Positions 1 to 6,344 of a stretch of DNA of 12,016 bases are shown piece after piece. Source of the stretch: Phycisphaerae bacterium. Its GTDB lineage: Bacteria > Planctomycetota > Phycisphaerae > UBA1845. Every line of letters starts with the position of its first letter. The first letter of the stretch is position 1. The notes beneath the pieces are model-generated. The model had not been told where the DNA came from. It ran no database searches and saw only the letters and a program-made list of their open reading frames with translations. The translations under genes were made by a program, and so were the position numbers. The stretch covers positions 1-12,016 of the forward strand of contig JANQGB010001466.1 of assembly GCA_028277545.1 (NCBI GenBank), given 5' to 3'.

Positions 1-2
1 CC

Positions 3-284
3 GCCGCCACCGCCCTGGCGGACTGGCGCCTGACAGGCTGCACCTTGTACGTCACGCTGGAGCCGTGCGCCATGTGTGCCGGGGCCATACTGCTGGCCAG
101 GATCGAGCGGCTGGTATTCGGCGCCGAGGACCCCAAGACGGGCGCCTGTGGCTCAATGCACAGCCTGGTCACCGATCCGAGGGCCAACCATCAGGTGACC
201 GTCACTAGCGGGGTACTCGTGGACGAGTGCAGTCAACTCCTGCGCGACTTTTTTGCCCGACAACGCAGCCTCGGCAAGAAGTAG
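3..284 (+). CDS. tadA: tRNA-specific adenosine deaminase TadA, 3' end only
   Basis: This zinc-dependent deaminase converts adenosine-34 to inosine in the wobble position of tRNA-Arg(ACG) in the cytoplasm. Only the last 93 residues are in the window; the reading frame enters open from the left edge, so the start and the catalytic H-x-E motif lie outside. The visible part has the family's second zinc motif, TLEPCAMCAGAI, whose two Cys residues are zinc ligands. It is followed by the characteristic stretch VFGAEDPKTGACGS and a C-terminal helix ending DFFARQR. The TAG stop is at 282-284. The ATG-less fragment beginning at TTG 45 is not the true start, because the homologous sequence continues upstream (ALADWRLTGCTLYVTLEP). 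Known family function and visible motifs agree well; a related cytidine or guanine deaminase is unlikely given the GAEDPKTGACGS motif. Confidence 0.93.
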   Translation, partial: AATALADWRLTGCTLYVTLEPCAMCAGAILLARIERLVFGAEDPKTGACGSMHSLVTDPRANHQVTVTSGVLVDECSQLLRDFFARQRSLGKK

Positions 285-364
285 CGGCACGGCATCGCGC
301 TTGCCGCATCACGGGGCAGGGTCATGGAGGAAACAGGTCCAGCGCCGTGCTATAACTCCACGCC

Positions 365-1366
365 ATGAACGAACGCTACTACGCCGCCGCGTGCCAGACG
401 GACTTTCCCTGCCCCACTTCGCGCCAGGAAATCGGCGACCGAACCAGGCGCATGTGTGAACTGGTTGAGCAGACGGTCACGGGTTACGAGCCATTCTTCG
501 ACGTTCGATTGCTGGTCTTCCCCGAGTTCGCCCACGCGGCGCCGGTTTACGACAGCGTGGCCAAGCTGCGCGAACACCTGGCTATAGAGATTCCCAACGA
601 GCACACTGAACGCTACGCCCGGCTGGCTGCCCGACACGGCTGCTACATTCAGACGGGCACCTTTCTGGAAGCCGACCCCGCATTTGGCGACGTCGTGTTC
701 AACACCACGGTGCTGATCGGCCCGAACGGCGTGCTCTCGAAGTATCGCAAAGTTAATCCCTGGATTCCGTGGGAACTACACGCCAGCCCGCACGACATCC
801 CTGACTACCCGGACGAACCATTCCCGGTGGTGGAGACCGAGATCGGCCGACTCGGCGTCGCTATCTGCTACGACTACCTGTTCCCGGAGACGATTCGTCA
901 GATCGCATTCAACGGTGCCGAGATCATCATGCGCGTTTCGGCTTACATGGATCCCTGGGGGGCGACTGAACCGATGGACTGGTGGACGCTGTTCAACCGG
1001 TCCCGGGCGGCCGAGAACACGGCCTACATAGTGGCCGCCAATCAGGGGGCCAGCCTGAAGAACTACCCGCCGTTCAGTTGGCCCGGAGGCAGCATGGTGG
1101 TGGACTACGACGGACGCATTCTGGCCCAGGCCGACGCTGGTCCGGGTGAGAAGGTGGTTGTAGCACCGATCGACCTGGCAGCACTACGGGCCGAACGCCG
1201 TCGCCGCGTGGGGCACGACATGCGGGCCCACCTGCGCAGCGAGGTGCACAAGTATCTGGGCGTGCCACATCTGTCGGCGGCCGGTCCCGGCGATCACCCG
1301 TTAGCCAGCGAGCGAATTCGCGATCGGATCGCGGAAGCGCAAGCCCGACAAAATCCGGGAGTTTAG
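365..1366 (+). CDS. Nitrilase-superfamily carbon-nitrogen hydrolase (aliphatic amidase-like)
   Basis: This is a cytoplasmic amidohydrolase of 333 residues that hydrolyses a C-N bond, probably of an amide. The superfamily's catalytic residues are visible: Glu54 in LLVFPEFA, Lys129 in KYRKVNPW and Cys168 in GVAICYDYLFPE. A second glutamate, Glu137 (WIPWEL), sits eight residues after the lysine, as in aliphatic amidase AmiE (from memory Lys134 and Glu142). An AENTAYIVAANQG segment and a GGSMVVDYDGRIL segment complete the alpha-beta-beta-alpha core. About 45 residues after the core are charged and may form a family-specific tail. It starts 80 bases after tadA in the same direction. The ribosome binding site is poor (GGAGG lies about 35 bases upstream), while a TATAAC box at 351-356 close to the ATG might mean a very short leader. 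The substrate cannot be read from the sequence; formamidase, aliphatic amidase and ureidopropionase-like activities are all possible. Confidence 0.85.
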   Translation: MNERYYAAACQTDFPCPTSRQEIGDRTRRMCELVEQTVTGYEPFFDVRLLVFPEFAHAAPVYDSVAKLREHLAIEIPNEHTERYARLAARHGCYIQTGTFLEADPAFGDVVFNTTVLIGPNGVLSKYRKVNPWIPWELHASPHDIPDYPDEPFPVVETEIGRLGVAICYDYLFPETIRQIAFNGAEIIMRVSAYMDPWGATEPMDWWTLFNRSRAAENTAYIVAANQGASLKNYPPFSWPGGSMVVDYDGRILAQADAGPGEKVVVAPIDLAALRAERRRRVGHDMRAHLRSEVHKYLGVPHLSAAGPGDHPLASERIRDRIAEAQARQNPGV

Positions 1367-1395
1367 AGCCTTGCCGGCGTGGTGCGGTGGAGGCG

Positions 1396-2760
1396 TCAGA
1401 GCAGGTCGTACTTCTGCATCCGGTACCTGAGCTGATCGCGGGAGAGGCCCAGCAGCGCCGCCGCCTGGGTCTGGTTGTTGCTGGCCCGCGTGAGCGCCTG
1501 GCGGACAAGCTGCTCTTCCACGACGGCCAGGTCCACGCCTCCGGGTGGCAGCATGGGAATCCCCGAGGCGTTTACCGATTGCCCACCCGGCGTACCCAAG
1601 ACGAAGTCGACCGGCTTGAGCACGGAGTCCTTGCAGAGCAGGACCGCCCGCTCCACCACGTTGCGCAGCTCTCGAACGTTGCCGGGCCAGGTGTATCCGC
1701 GCAGGTGCTCGAATCCCTCCGCGTTGATCCCGGTCACCGTCTTGCGGAACTCGGCCGCGAACTTGGCCACGTAGTGATTGGCCAACAGTTCGATGTCGCC
1801 GTTGCGTTCCCGTAGTGGCGGGAGGTGCAGGGGAATTATGTTCAGGCGATAGTAGAGATCTTCGCGGAAGTGACCGTCTTTGACCGCCTGGTCTATGTCG
1901 CGATTGGTGGCGGCGATGACGCGTACGTCCACCGAGATGTCGGTGACGCCGCCGACGCGCCGGAAGGCCCGCTCTTCGAGGAAGCGCAGCAGCTTGGCCT
2001 GCAGCATCGACGGCATGTCGCCGATCTCGTCGAGGAACACGGTTCCGCCATCGGCGACTTCCAGCAGGCCTTTCTTCTGCGCCTTGGCGTCGGTGAAGGC
2101 CCCCCGCTCGTGCCCGAAGAGCTCGCTCTCCAGCAGGTGTTCGGACAGAGCGGTGCAGGTGATGTTCATGAAGGGGTGGTCGGCCCGGTCCGAGTTGTAG
2201 TGGATGGTCTTGGCCACCAGGTCCTTGCCGGTGCCGCTTTCGCCGCGAAGGAATACGGTTGACGCGCCGCTGGCGGCCACCTCCTGTATGGTGGTGAACA
2301 GCTCCTGCATGGCGGCGCAGCCGCCGATGATTCCCTCGATACCGAACTTGCTGCGGATCTGATTGCGGAAGTCCCGCACCTGTCGCTTGAGTCGCGTCGC
2401 CTCCAGGCCGCGTTCGATGATGAGCATCAGCTCGTCCATTTTGAACGGCTTGGAGATGTAGTCGAATGCCCCCAGGCGCATGGCCGACACCGCGTCTTCG
2501 ACGTTGCTGAAGGCGGTGATCATGATGACCACCAGGTCGCGATCGTGGCGGCGGATCTCTTCCAGCACTTCCAGGCCGGTCATGTCCGGCAGCTTGTAGT
2601 CCAGCGAGACCAGGTCGTAGGTGTGGTCGCGGATCATGGCCAGGCCCTGCTTGCCGTTCTCGGCCTCGTCCGCGATGTAACCTTCTTCATCGAAGCGCTG
2701 GCGCAGCGACCAGCGAATCAGTTTCTCATCCTCGACGATCAGAACTCGGGTCTTGCTCAT
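1396..2760 (-). CDS. NtrC-family sigma-54-dependent response regulator
   Basis: This 454-residue transcription activator is phosphorylated by a sensor kinase and then uses ATP to open sigma-54 RNA polymerase promoters. The receiver domain (about 1-120) has acidic pocket residues E10 and D11, phospho-acceptor D54 (SLDYKLPD), T82 and K104 (SKPF). The AAA+ domain (about 140-375) has Walker A GESGTGK at 173-179, a sigma-54 contact loop GAFTDA at 220-225, Walker B FLDEIGD around D244-E245, and the distal signature YTWPGNVRELRN. A Fis-type helix-turn-helix ends the protein (about 412-454, NNQTQAAALLGLSRDQLRYR). The length is normal for the family. Its ATG overlaps the stop codon of the globin-coupled kinase gene by four bases (ATGA), which suggests translational coupling and makes that kinase the obvious partner. 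The contact loop reads GAFTDA rather than the classical GAFTGA. Targets are not known. Confidence 0.96.
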   Translation of the reverse strand: MSKTRVLIVEDEKLIRWSLRQRFDEEGYIADEAENGKQGLAMIRDHTYDLVSLDYKLPDMTGLEVLEEIRRHDRDLVVIMITAFSNVEDAVSAMRLGAFDYISKPFKMDELMLIIERGLEATRLKRQVRDFRNQIRSKFGIEGIIGGCAAMQELFTTIQEVAASGASTVFLRGESGTGKDLVAKTIHYNSDRADHPFMNITCTALSEHLLESELFGHERGAFTDAKAQKKGLLEVADGGTVFLDEIGDMPSMLQAKLLRFLEERAFRRVGGVTDISVDVRVIAATNRDIDQAVKDGHFREDLYYRLNIIPLHLPPLRERNGDIELLANHYVAKFAAEFRKTVTGINAEGFEHLRGYTWPGNVRELRNVVERAVLLCKDSVLKPVDFVLGTPGGQSVNASGIPMLPPGGVDLAVVEEQLVRQALTRASNNQTQAAALLGLSRDQLRYRMQKYDLL

Positions 2761-3974
2761 TGCTCGCTGGCAAGCTCAATGGTCACGGTTGTGCCCTGGC
2801 CTTGCCGACTCTCCATCGCAATCTTTCCGCCGTGCGATTCGACGATCCATTGGCAAATGGACAGGCCCAGTCCGGTCCCCTTGGCCTTGGTCGTGTGAAA
2901 TGGCTCGAAGGCCTTTTCGACCATCTCCGGCGGCATGCCGCAGCCAGTGTCGATCACCTCGATGCGTACGATAGCATCCGTACTTGAAAGACGGAAGGTG
3001 ACCTCCCCCGCCTCCTCGCAGGCGTGGGCGGCATTAAGGAAGAGGTTGGTCATGACCTGCCGGAACTGCATCTCGTCGATCCGGGCCTCGGCGGCACACT
3101 CCAGCCCGTCACAACGGATGCGCAGTCCCTGTACTGCCGGCTCCTGCCGAAGGTGCATGAGCAACTGCTGCAGCAACCGCCCGATCTGCAGCCGCTTGCG
3201 CACCGGCGGTTTGGGCCGGGCGTAGATCAGCAGGTCCCTGGCCGTGGCATCCAGGCGGTCAATCTCCGAGAGGACCTCACCGATGACCTCCTTGTGCGGG
3301 TTACCCGGAGGCAGGGAGTGCCCGATGACCTGTATCGCTCCGCTGATGCCGGCCAGCGGGTTCTTGATCTCATGGGCCAGGGTCGCCGCGAGCTGTCCGA
3401 CATTGGCCAAGTGCTCCGATTCTGCCAGGCGTGCTTCCAGCCCGGTTCGCTCGCTGGCCCGAATCAGCTCACTGGCACCACGATGATAGGCTTCGAGCAT
3501 CAGTGTGAGTTCCATGTCCAGCAGCTTGTTGACGGCGCTCATCTTGGCCCTGGCAGCCGGCAGGTCCAGGGTCTGGATGCGTTCCAAGATGGCCGTCCGG
3601 AGCACGCTCATGCCCATGATCATGAAGTGTTCCGGCAACTGGATGGAGACGTGTACCCGGCCGATGGCCATACACCGCCGGGCGTACTCCTCTTCGTAGA
3701 CGCCGTGAAAGAGATCCTGCACCCAATGAAGCAGCGACTGCTGGAGGGCGTGCGCGGTAGAGCCGCTCTGTTTCAGTACGTCCAGGGCCGGCGCGTGTTG
3801 CACCAAGCGCATGTAGAACTCGTCCACGATGGCAGGCAGATGCGGGCGCAGCGGGTCGGCCAGCGATCTCAGTTGAACCGCGTCCGAGGGGTCGAAGCCC
3901 ACGTATCGCTTCAATTCATCGAAGGGTGTTTCTTTGGCCACAACTGTGGATTCTCCCGCCTCAAGCATCGGCAT
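2757..3974 (-). CDS. Globin-coupled sensor histidine kinase (cytoplasmic haem gas sensor)
   Basis: This 405-residue soluble kinase appears to combine a globin-coupled sensor domain with an NtrB-like transmitter. In the N-terminal domain (about 18-165), IVDEFYMRL (Y54), then LFHGVYEEEYARR, then AIGRVHVSIQLPEHFMIMG (H108) follow the pattern of HemAT, YddV/DosC and AfGcHK globins. H108 is the expected proximal haem ligand and Y54 the expected distal Tyr. Their 54-residue spacing fits the family (from memory Tyr70/His123, Tyr43/His98 and Tyr45/His99). A short charged helix (about 170-190) leads to the HisKA H-box LAHEIKNPLAG with phospho-acceptor H201. The HATPase domain has N box N310 and N314, G1 box DTGCGM (D342) and G2 box GTGLGL (366-371). 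There are no membrane segments. The partner is the overlapping downstream response regulator. The start at 3974 has no strong ribosome binding site; ATG at 3968 would shorten the protein by two residues only. Haem binding is inferred and has not been shown. Confidence 0.93.
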   Translation of the reverse strand: MPMLEAGESTVVAKETPFDELKRYVGFDPSDAVQLRSLADPLRPHLPAIVDEFYMRLVQHAPALDVLKQSGSTAHALQQSLLHWVQDLFHGVYEEEYARRCMAIGRVHVSIQLPEHFMIMGMSVLRTAILERIQTLDLPAARAKMSAVNKLLDMELTLMLEAYHRGASELIRASERTGLEARLAESEHLANVGQLAATLAHEIKNPLAGISGAIQVIGHSLPPGNPHKEVIGEVLSEIDRLDATARDLLIYARPKPPVRKRLQIGRLLQQLLMHLRQEPAVQGLRIRCDGLECAAEARIDEMQFRQVMTNLFLNAAHACEEAGEVTFRLSSTDAIVRIEVIDTGCGMPPEMVEKAFEPFHTTKAKGTGLGLSICQWIVESHGGKIAMESRQGQGTTVTIELASEQ

Positions 3975-3992
3975 CGGCCTGTCATCGCTCTG

Positions 3993-4017
3993 GGTGCTAC
4001 AGCCTTTCTATAGCACC
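3993..4017. promoter_or_regulatory. Inverted repeat GGTGCTA-N11-TAGCACC over the kinase promoter
   Basis: Two perfect 7-base arms (3993-3999 and 4011-4017) are separated by 11 bases. The dyad overlaps the candidate -10 box and lies 18 bases upstream of the kinase ATG. It could be an operator for the regulator itself or another repressor, or a short hairpin in the leader RNA. Only the repeat is seen; binding is inference. Confidence 0.4.
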
Positions 4018-4035
4018 AAACGCCGAGCGCCGCAA
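4007..4035 (-). promoter_or_regulatory. Candidate sigma-70-type promoter of the kinase/regulator operon
   Basis: On the minus strand a -35-like TTGCGG (4030-4035) and a -10-like TATAGA (4007-4012) are separated by exactly 17 bases, about 32 bases upstream of the kinase start codon. Matches to the consensus are modest (3 of 6 and 4 of 6). The site lies just downstream of the intrinsic terminator of the cytochrome gene, so the kinase operon needs its own promoter. Confidence 0.4.
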
Positions 4036-4071
4036 AGCACCGGGCTGTGCGGGCAAGCGGTCCGGCGGCGC

Positions 4072-4117
4072 GAAGAAAGAGGCGTACGCGTGCGCCGTGC
4101 GGTAACGCGTACGCCTC
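4072..4117 (-). terminator. Rho-independent terminator after the cytochrome gene
   Basis: A perfect 13-base stem (4079-4091 pairing with 4105-4117, arms GAGGCGTACGCGT and ACGCGTACGCCTC) encloses a 13-base loop. On the minus strand it is followed directly by a T-rich run, TTTCTTC. It lies 86 bases downstream of the cytochrome stop codon and just before the kinase promoter. It should therefore end the cytochrome transcript and insulate the signalling operon. On the plus strand there is no T-run. Confidence 0.85.
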
Positions 4118-4202
4118 ATCGGGTGCCTGGTTGGCTCCTGAGGGAATAGTAACAGCGGTCGATGCCCAGTCGCGATCGCCCCGCCGGTTTGCTCCAGCCG
4201 CT

Positions 4203-4883
4203 CTAATCCTCGCGCTGTTTGAGGCCGAAGTTCTCGTGCGTGCCGGTCTTCTTGGCAGCCTCGTAGTCGAACTTGGCGTCCGCGTCGTGGGTGGGGCTCT
4301 TTTCGTTGTGACAGCCGAGGCAGGTCTCCTCAGTGATCTTGATCATGCCGGCCTCTTCCATCTCGCTCCACTTGTAGTTCCGCTTGGACTTCTTGACCTC
4401 CTTGTGCAGCTTCGCGTAGGCCTCCCCCGCACCATGGCAGCTCTCGCAACCAACGGAGCCGTGCGACTTGGCCAGCTTGGCGGCCTTCTTCTCGTCGTCC
4501 AGGAACTGGAAGCCGCCCGCTTGGCCCCAGCCGACGACGTGGCAGGCCACGCAGCTCTCGTCCTTGGTGTAGTCCTTCTGCGGGTCGAGGCCCGCCTTGG
4601 TCTTGGCTTCGGCACGCTCGCCCGGTTTTAGCCCCTCCATCGCCTTGGCGTGTGGTGTCTGTTCCCAGGACTTGAACACCTTGCTGTGGCACATCTTGCA
4701 CTTCCTGCTGCCGACGAACTTGAAGTCGCCGGCTCCCACCGCTGCAGTGGTCAGCGTCGTGGCAGCGTCAATGGTCGCTACGTCACGCGCCTGGGCGGGC
4801 GTCTCGGTTGCCAGCCAGGCGACACCCAGGCCGGCCACCGCCAGAGCTACCACCGTACCTCGAAAAGTCCAGGACTTGGTCAT
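4203..4883 (-). CDS. Exported tetraheme c-type cytochrome (cytochrome c554-like)
   Basis: This 226-residue protein is a periplasmic electron carrier with four covalently bound haems. A signal peptide is clear: a basic start, a hydrophobic core at about 10-25 (TVVALAVAGLGVAWLA) and a TPAQA cleavage site near residue 32. Four CXXCH motifs lie at 62-66 (CKMCH), 111-115 (CVACH), 146-150 (CESCH) and 188-192 (CLGCH). H78, H141, H160, H199 and H216 are possible distal ligands. The block FVGSRKCKMCHSKVFKSWEQ followed by TPHAKAM resembles cytochrome c554-type proteins of anaerobes. The start at 4883 is supported by an ideal GGAGGA site seven bases upstream and by the signal peptide; the frame stays open upstream to 5387 but that extension has no protein character. 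It has its own candidate promoter and a strong terminator. A role in anaerobic respiration, regulated by the neighbouring gas sensor, is possible but inferred. Confidence 0.93.
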   Translation of the reverse strand: MTKSWTFRGTVVALAVAGLGVAWLATETPAQARDVATIDAATTLTTAAVGAGDFKFVGSRKCKMCHSKVFKSWEQTPHAKAMEGLKPGERAEAKTKAGLDPQKDYTKDESCVACHVVGWGQAGGFQFLDDEKKAAKLAKSHGSVGCESCHGAGEAYAKLHKEVKKSKRNYKWSEMEEAGMIKITEETCLGCHNEKSPTHDADAKFDYEAAKKTGTHENFGLKQRED

Positions 4884-4890
4884 CTGATCA

Positions 4891-4896
4891 TCCTCC
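4891..4896 (-). promoter_or_regulatory. Strong ribosome binding site of the cytochrome gene
   Basis: GGAGGA on the minus strand lies seven bases before the ATG at 4883. It decides the start in an open frame that runs about 500 bases further upstream. Confidence 0.85.
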
Positions 4897-4932
4897 AGTT
4901 TCAGCTCCGAACCAAACTTCACGTGGTGTGAT

Positions 4933-4961
4933 TTTGTAAACCCAACGCTGTTGGAATGCAA
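4933..4961 (-). promoter_or_regulatory. Candidate promoter of the cytochrome gene with a small palindrome in its spacer
   Basis: On the minus strand TTGCAT (4956-4961) and TACAAA (4933-4938) are spaced by 17 bases, about 50 bases upstream of the start codon. The match is moderate (3 of 6 and 4 of 6). Within the spacer is a perfect short palindrome, CCAAC-GCT-GTTGG (4942-4954), a position typical for a repressor or activator site. The surrounding 194-base gap (4884-5077) shows no gene. Confidence 0.35.
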
Positions 4962-5069
4962 CAGGCTGCGCCTCAGCCACCCATAAAACATTGGCCCTGA
5001 ACGCGCGCAGAAGTGATGCCCATACTGGAGTGGGTAAGTCCTACTTCGTCCTGCGCACGCCGCTACGAT

Positions 5070-5087
5070 CTGGGGCGCTAGCCCCAG
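5070..5087 (-). terminator. Hairpin over the stop codon of the zinc-ribbon gene
   Basis: CTGGGGC (5070-5076) and GCCCCAG (5081-5087) form a perfect 7-base GC-rich stem. The loop GCTA contains the TAG stop (minus strand) of the membrane-protein gene. There is no T-run after it, so it may weakly terminate or protect the 3' end rather than act as a true intrinsic terminator. Confidence 0.4.
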
Positions 5088-6103
5088 GACCAGGCGAAGC
5101 GATCCTTGAAGTGGTAGTAGTACAATCCGATTATGCGCATGCTCACTATGGTGAAATAGGCCTGCAACAGCCCCCCGATCGCCCAGAACATGGCGACACT
5201 CTGCTTGGAGGTCGTCAGCTCCGCGGCAAGATCGCCGTGTTGGCTCTTGAGTACGGTGGTCCCTGCCACGAGCAGACAGACTGCCAGGTAGGCAGGAAAA
5301 GAACGAATCATAGTGCGCACTATCAAGTCCACCCGGAAGACCGCGGGTAAACCGCCAATGGCAGTCACCAGCAGCACCATGGGCCAAACAAACAGGAAGG
5401 CGCTCAGCGCTGCCACACCAATTGGGCCGTCGGGTTCAATGTCGGTCCAGTCTTCCGGTTGCATGGCCAGGCCAACAATGATCCCGAAGATGACTGCCGG
5501 GATGAGCGCCAGTATCGAGGCGCCGGTGAATTTCAGAAGCGGGAGTATTATGTCGTCCCACCAACCCTCCGTAGCGGTCAGCGTCGGCAAACGCTCTTCT
5601 CCGCCGGCGGCTTCCAGAATCACCTTGAAGCAGTAGGAGAAGAGCCAGCCATACACGATGCACGTGGCGGCCAGCCCCAAACAGCCGCCAAAATCCAGTA
5701 TGGGCAGGATTCCGTACAATACGGAGATGATCACCAGCATGATGAGGTTGTTGGGTTCGGTGAAGAACAGGAAAGTCCAGCCGACGGAGCTCCAGAAGCC
5801 CTGGGATGGCCGCTCTCGCGACCTGCTCCGGCCCATGGCCACCAGTTCTTCCGGCGTGTAGGCCGAGTCCGATGGCTGCGGGGACACGGCACTGGCCGAC
5901 TGGTCCGGCGCCGGCGCAACAGCAAGCGATGGTGGCAGCGGGCTCTTCTCCAGGAGCCAGTCGTCATCTTCGGGCGGCGCGATAGCGACCTCTTTGGCCG
6001 GGATGGTGAAGACCACGCCGCACTTCTTGCACTTGGCCTTCCTTCCCTCACTACCCTCAGGCAGTTTGTACCGGGCACTACACTGGCACGTGTACGTGGG
6101 CAT
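5078..6103 (-). CDS. Zinc-ribbon multi-pass membrane protein, function unknown
   Basis: This 341-residue protein has two parts. The N-terminus (1-35) is a small zinc ribbon with Cys6, Cys8, Cys25 and Cys28 (YTCQCSARYKLP then CKKCGVVFTIP), a type common at the start of planctomycete proteins. A low-complexity Pro/Ser/Ala linker (about 40-100) follows, and then about six membrane segments begin near residue 119 and end in YYYHFKDRFAWSWG. The membrane part resembles Yip1/DUF4013-like domains in its hydrophobic pattern, but I cannot assign a family. The start at 6103 is set by a perfect AGGAGGTG site and by the zinc ribbon beginning there; the frame is open to 6259 without protein character. The downstream cytochrome gene is separated by 194 bases and has its own promoter candidate. 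A role in membrane organisation or sensing would be a guess. Confidence 0.8.
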   Translation of the reverse strand: MPTYTCQCSARYKLPEGSEGRKAKCKKCGVVFTIPAKEVAIAPPEDDDWLLEKSPLPPSLAVAPAPDQSASAVSPQPSDSAYTPEELVAMGRSRSRERPSQGFWSSVGWTFLFFTEPNNLIMLVIISVLYGILPILDFGGCLGLAATCIVYGWLFSYCFKVILEAAGGEERLPTLTATEGWWDDIILPLLKFTGASILALIPAVIFGIIVGLAMQPEDWTDIEPDGPIGVAALSAFLFVWPMVLLVTAIGGLPAVFRVDLIVRTMIRSFPAYLAVCLLVAGTTVLKSQHGDLAAELTTSKQSVAMFWAIGGLLQAYFTIVSMRIIGLYYYHFKDRFAWSWG

Positions 6104-6111
6104 CTGCTCTG

Positions 6112-6119
6112 CACCTCCT
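6112..6119 (-). promoter_or_regulatory. Consensus ribosome binding site of the zinc-ribbon gene
   Basis: AGGAGGTG on the minus strand lies eight bases before the ATG at 6103. It matches the 16S rRNA tail very well and fixes the start. The rest of the 239-base gap up to 6342 holds no gene or clear promoter that I can support. Confidence 0.85.
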
Positions 6120-6333
6120 GGCTGTCGAAGACGCGACACACTGCCGCAAGTGCTGTTCTTGGCGGGCTCGTCGCCAGGACCAATCGCGCCAGGGTATCTC
6201 AGGCAAATTGGCCATCGAGGCGCCCGACGGAACTCCGAGCGCCTGCCAAACGGCTCCACCGCGCACGACGGGCGGCGCCCGCGAACGGCACTAACTAATG
6301 TGTACCCGGTTCCGGCACTGCTGGGAATTAGAA

Positions 6334-6344
6334 AACGGTCCGTT
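6334..6344 (-). terminator. Weak palindrome at the end of the mtaB-like gene
   Basis: The 11-base sequence AACGGTCCGTT overlaps the TAA stop codon and on the minus strand runs into GTTTTCTAATT. With at most four pairs and a three-base loop it would make a weak terminator only. Confidence 0.2.

Noticed and set aside
301..356. TTGCCG and TATAAC as a promoter pair for the nitrilase gene
   Set aside because: The two boxes are about 44 bases apart, far from the usual 16-18; only the TATAAC box could be functional.
1367..1395. Terminator in the convergent gap between nitrilase and regulator genes
   Set aside because: No stem of useful length with a T-run is visible in these 29 bases on either strand.
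3024..4013. 329-codon plus-strand open frame opposite the kinase gene
   Set aside because: The opposite strand encodes all histidine-kinase boxes in order; this frame has no recognisable motif and no ribosome binding site.
4884..5387. Long N-terminal extension of the cytochrome frame
   Set aside because: It overlaps the end of the membrane-protein gene, lacks protein-like composition, and would bury the signal peptide; the GGAGGA site at 4891-4896 fixes the start at 4883.
6156..6171. Sigma-54-like GG-N10-GC spacing on the minus strand upstream of the zinc-ribbon gene
   Set aside because: Only the GG and GC pairs match; such spacing is expected by chance in GC-rich sequence.
6104..6259. N-terminal extension of the zinc-ribbon frame
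   Set aside because: The perfect AGGAGGTG site at 6112-6119 and the zinc ribbon starting at 6103 define the start.
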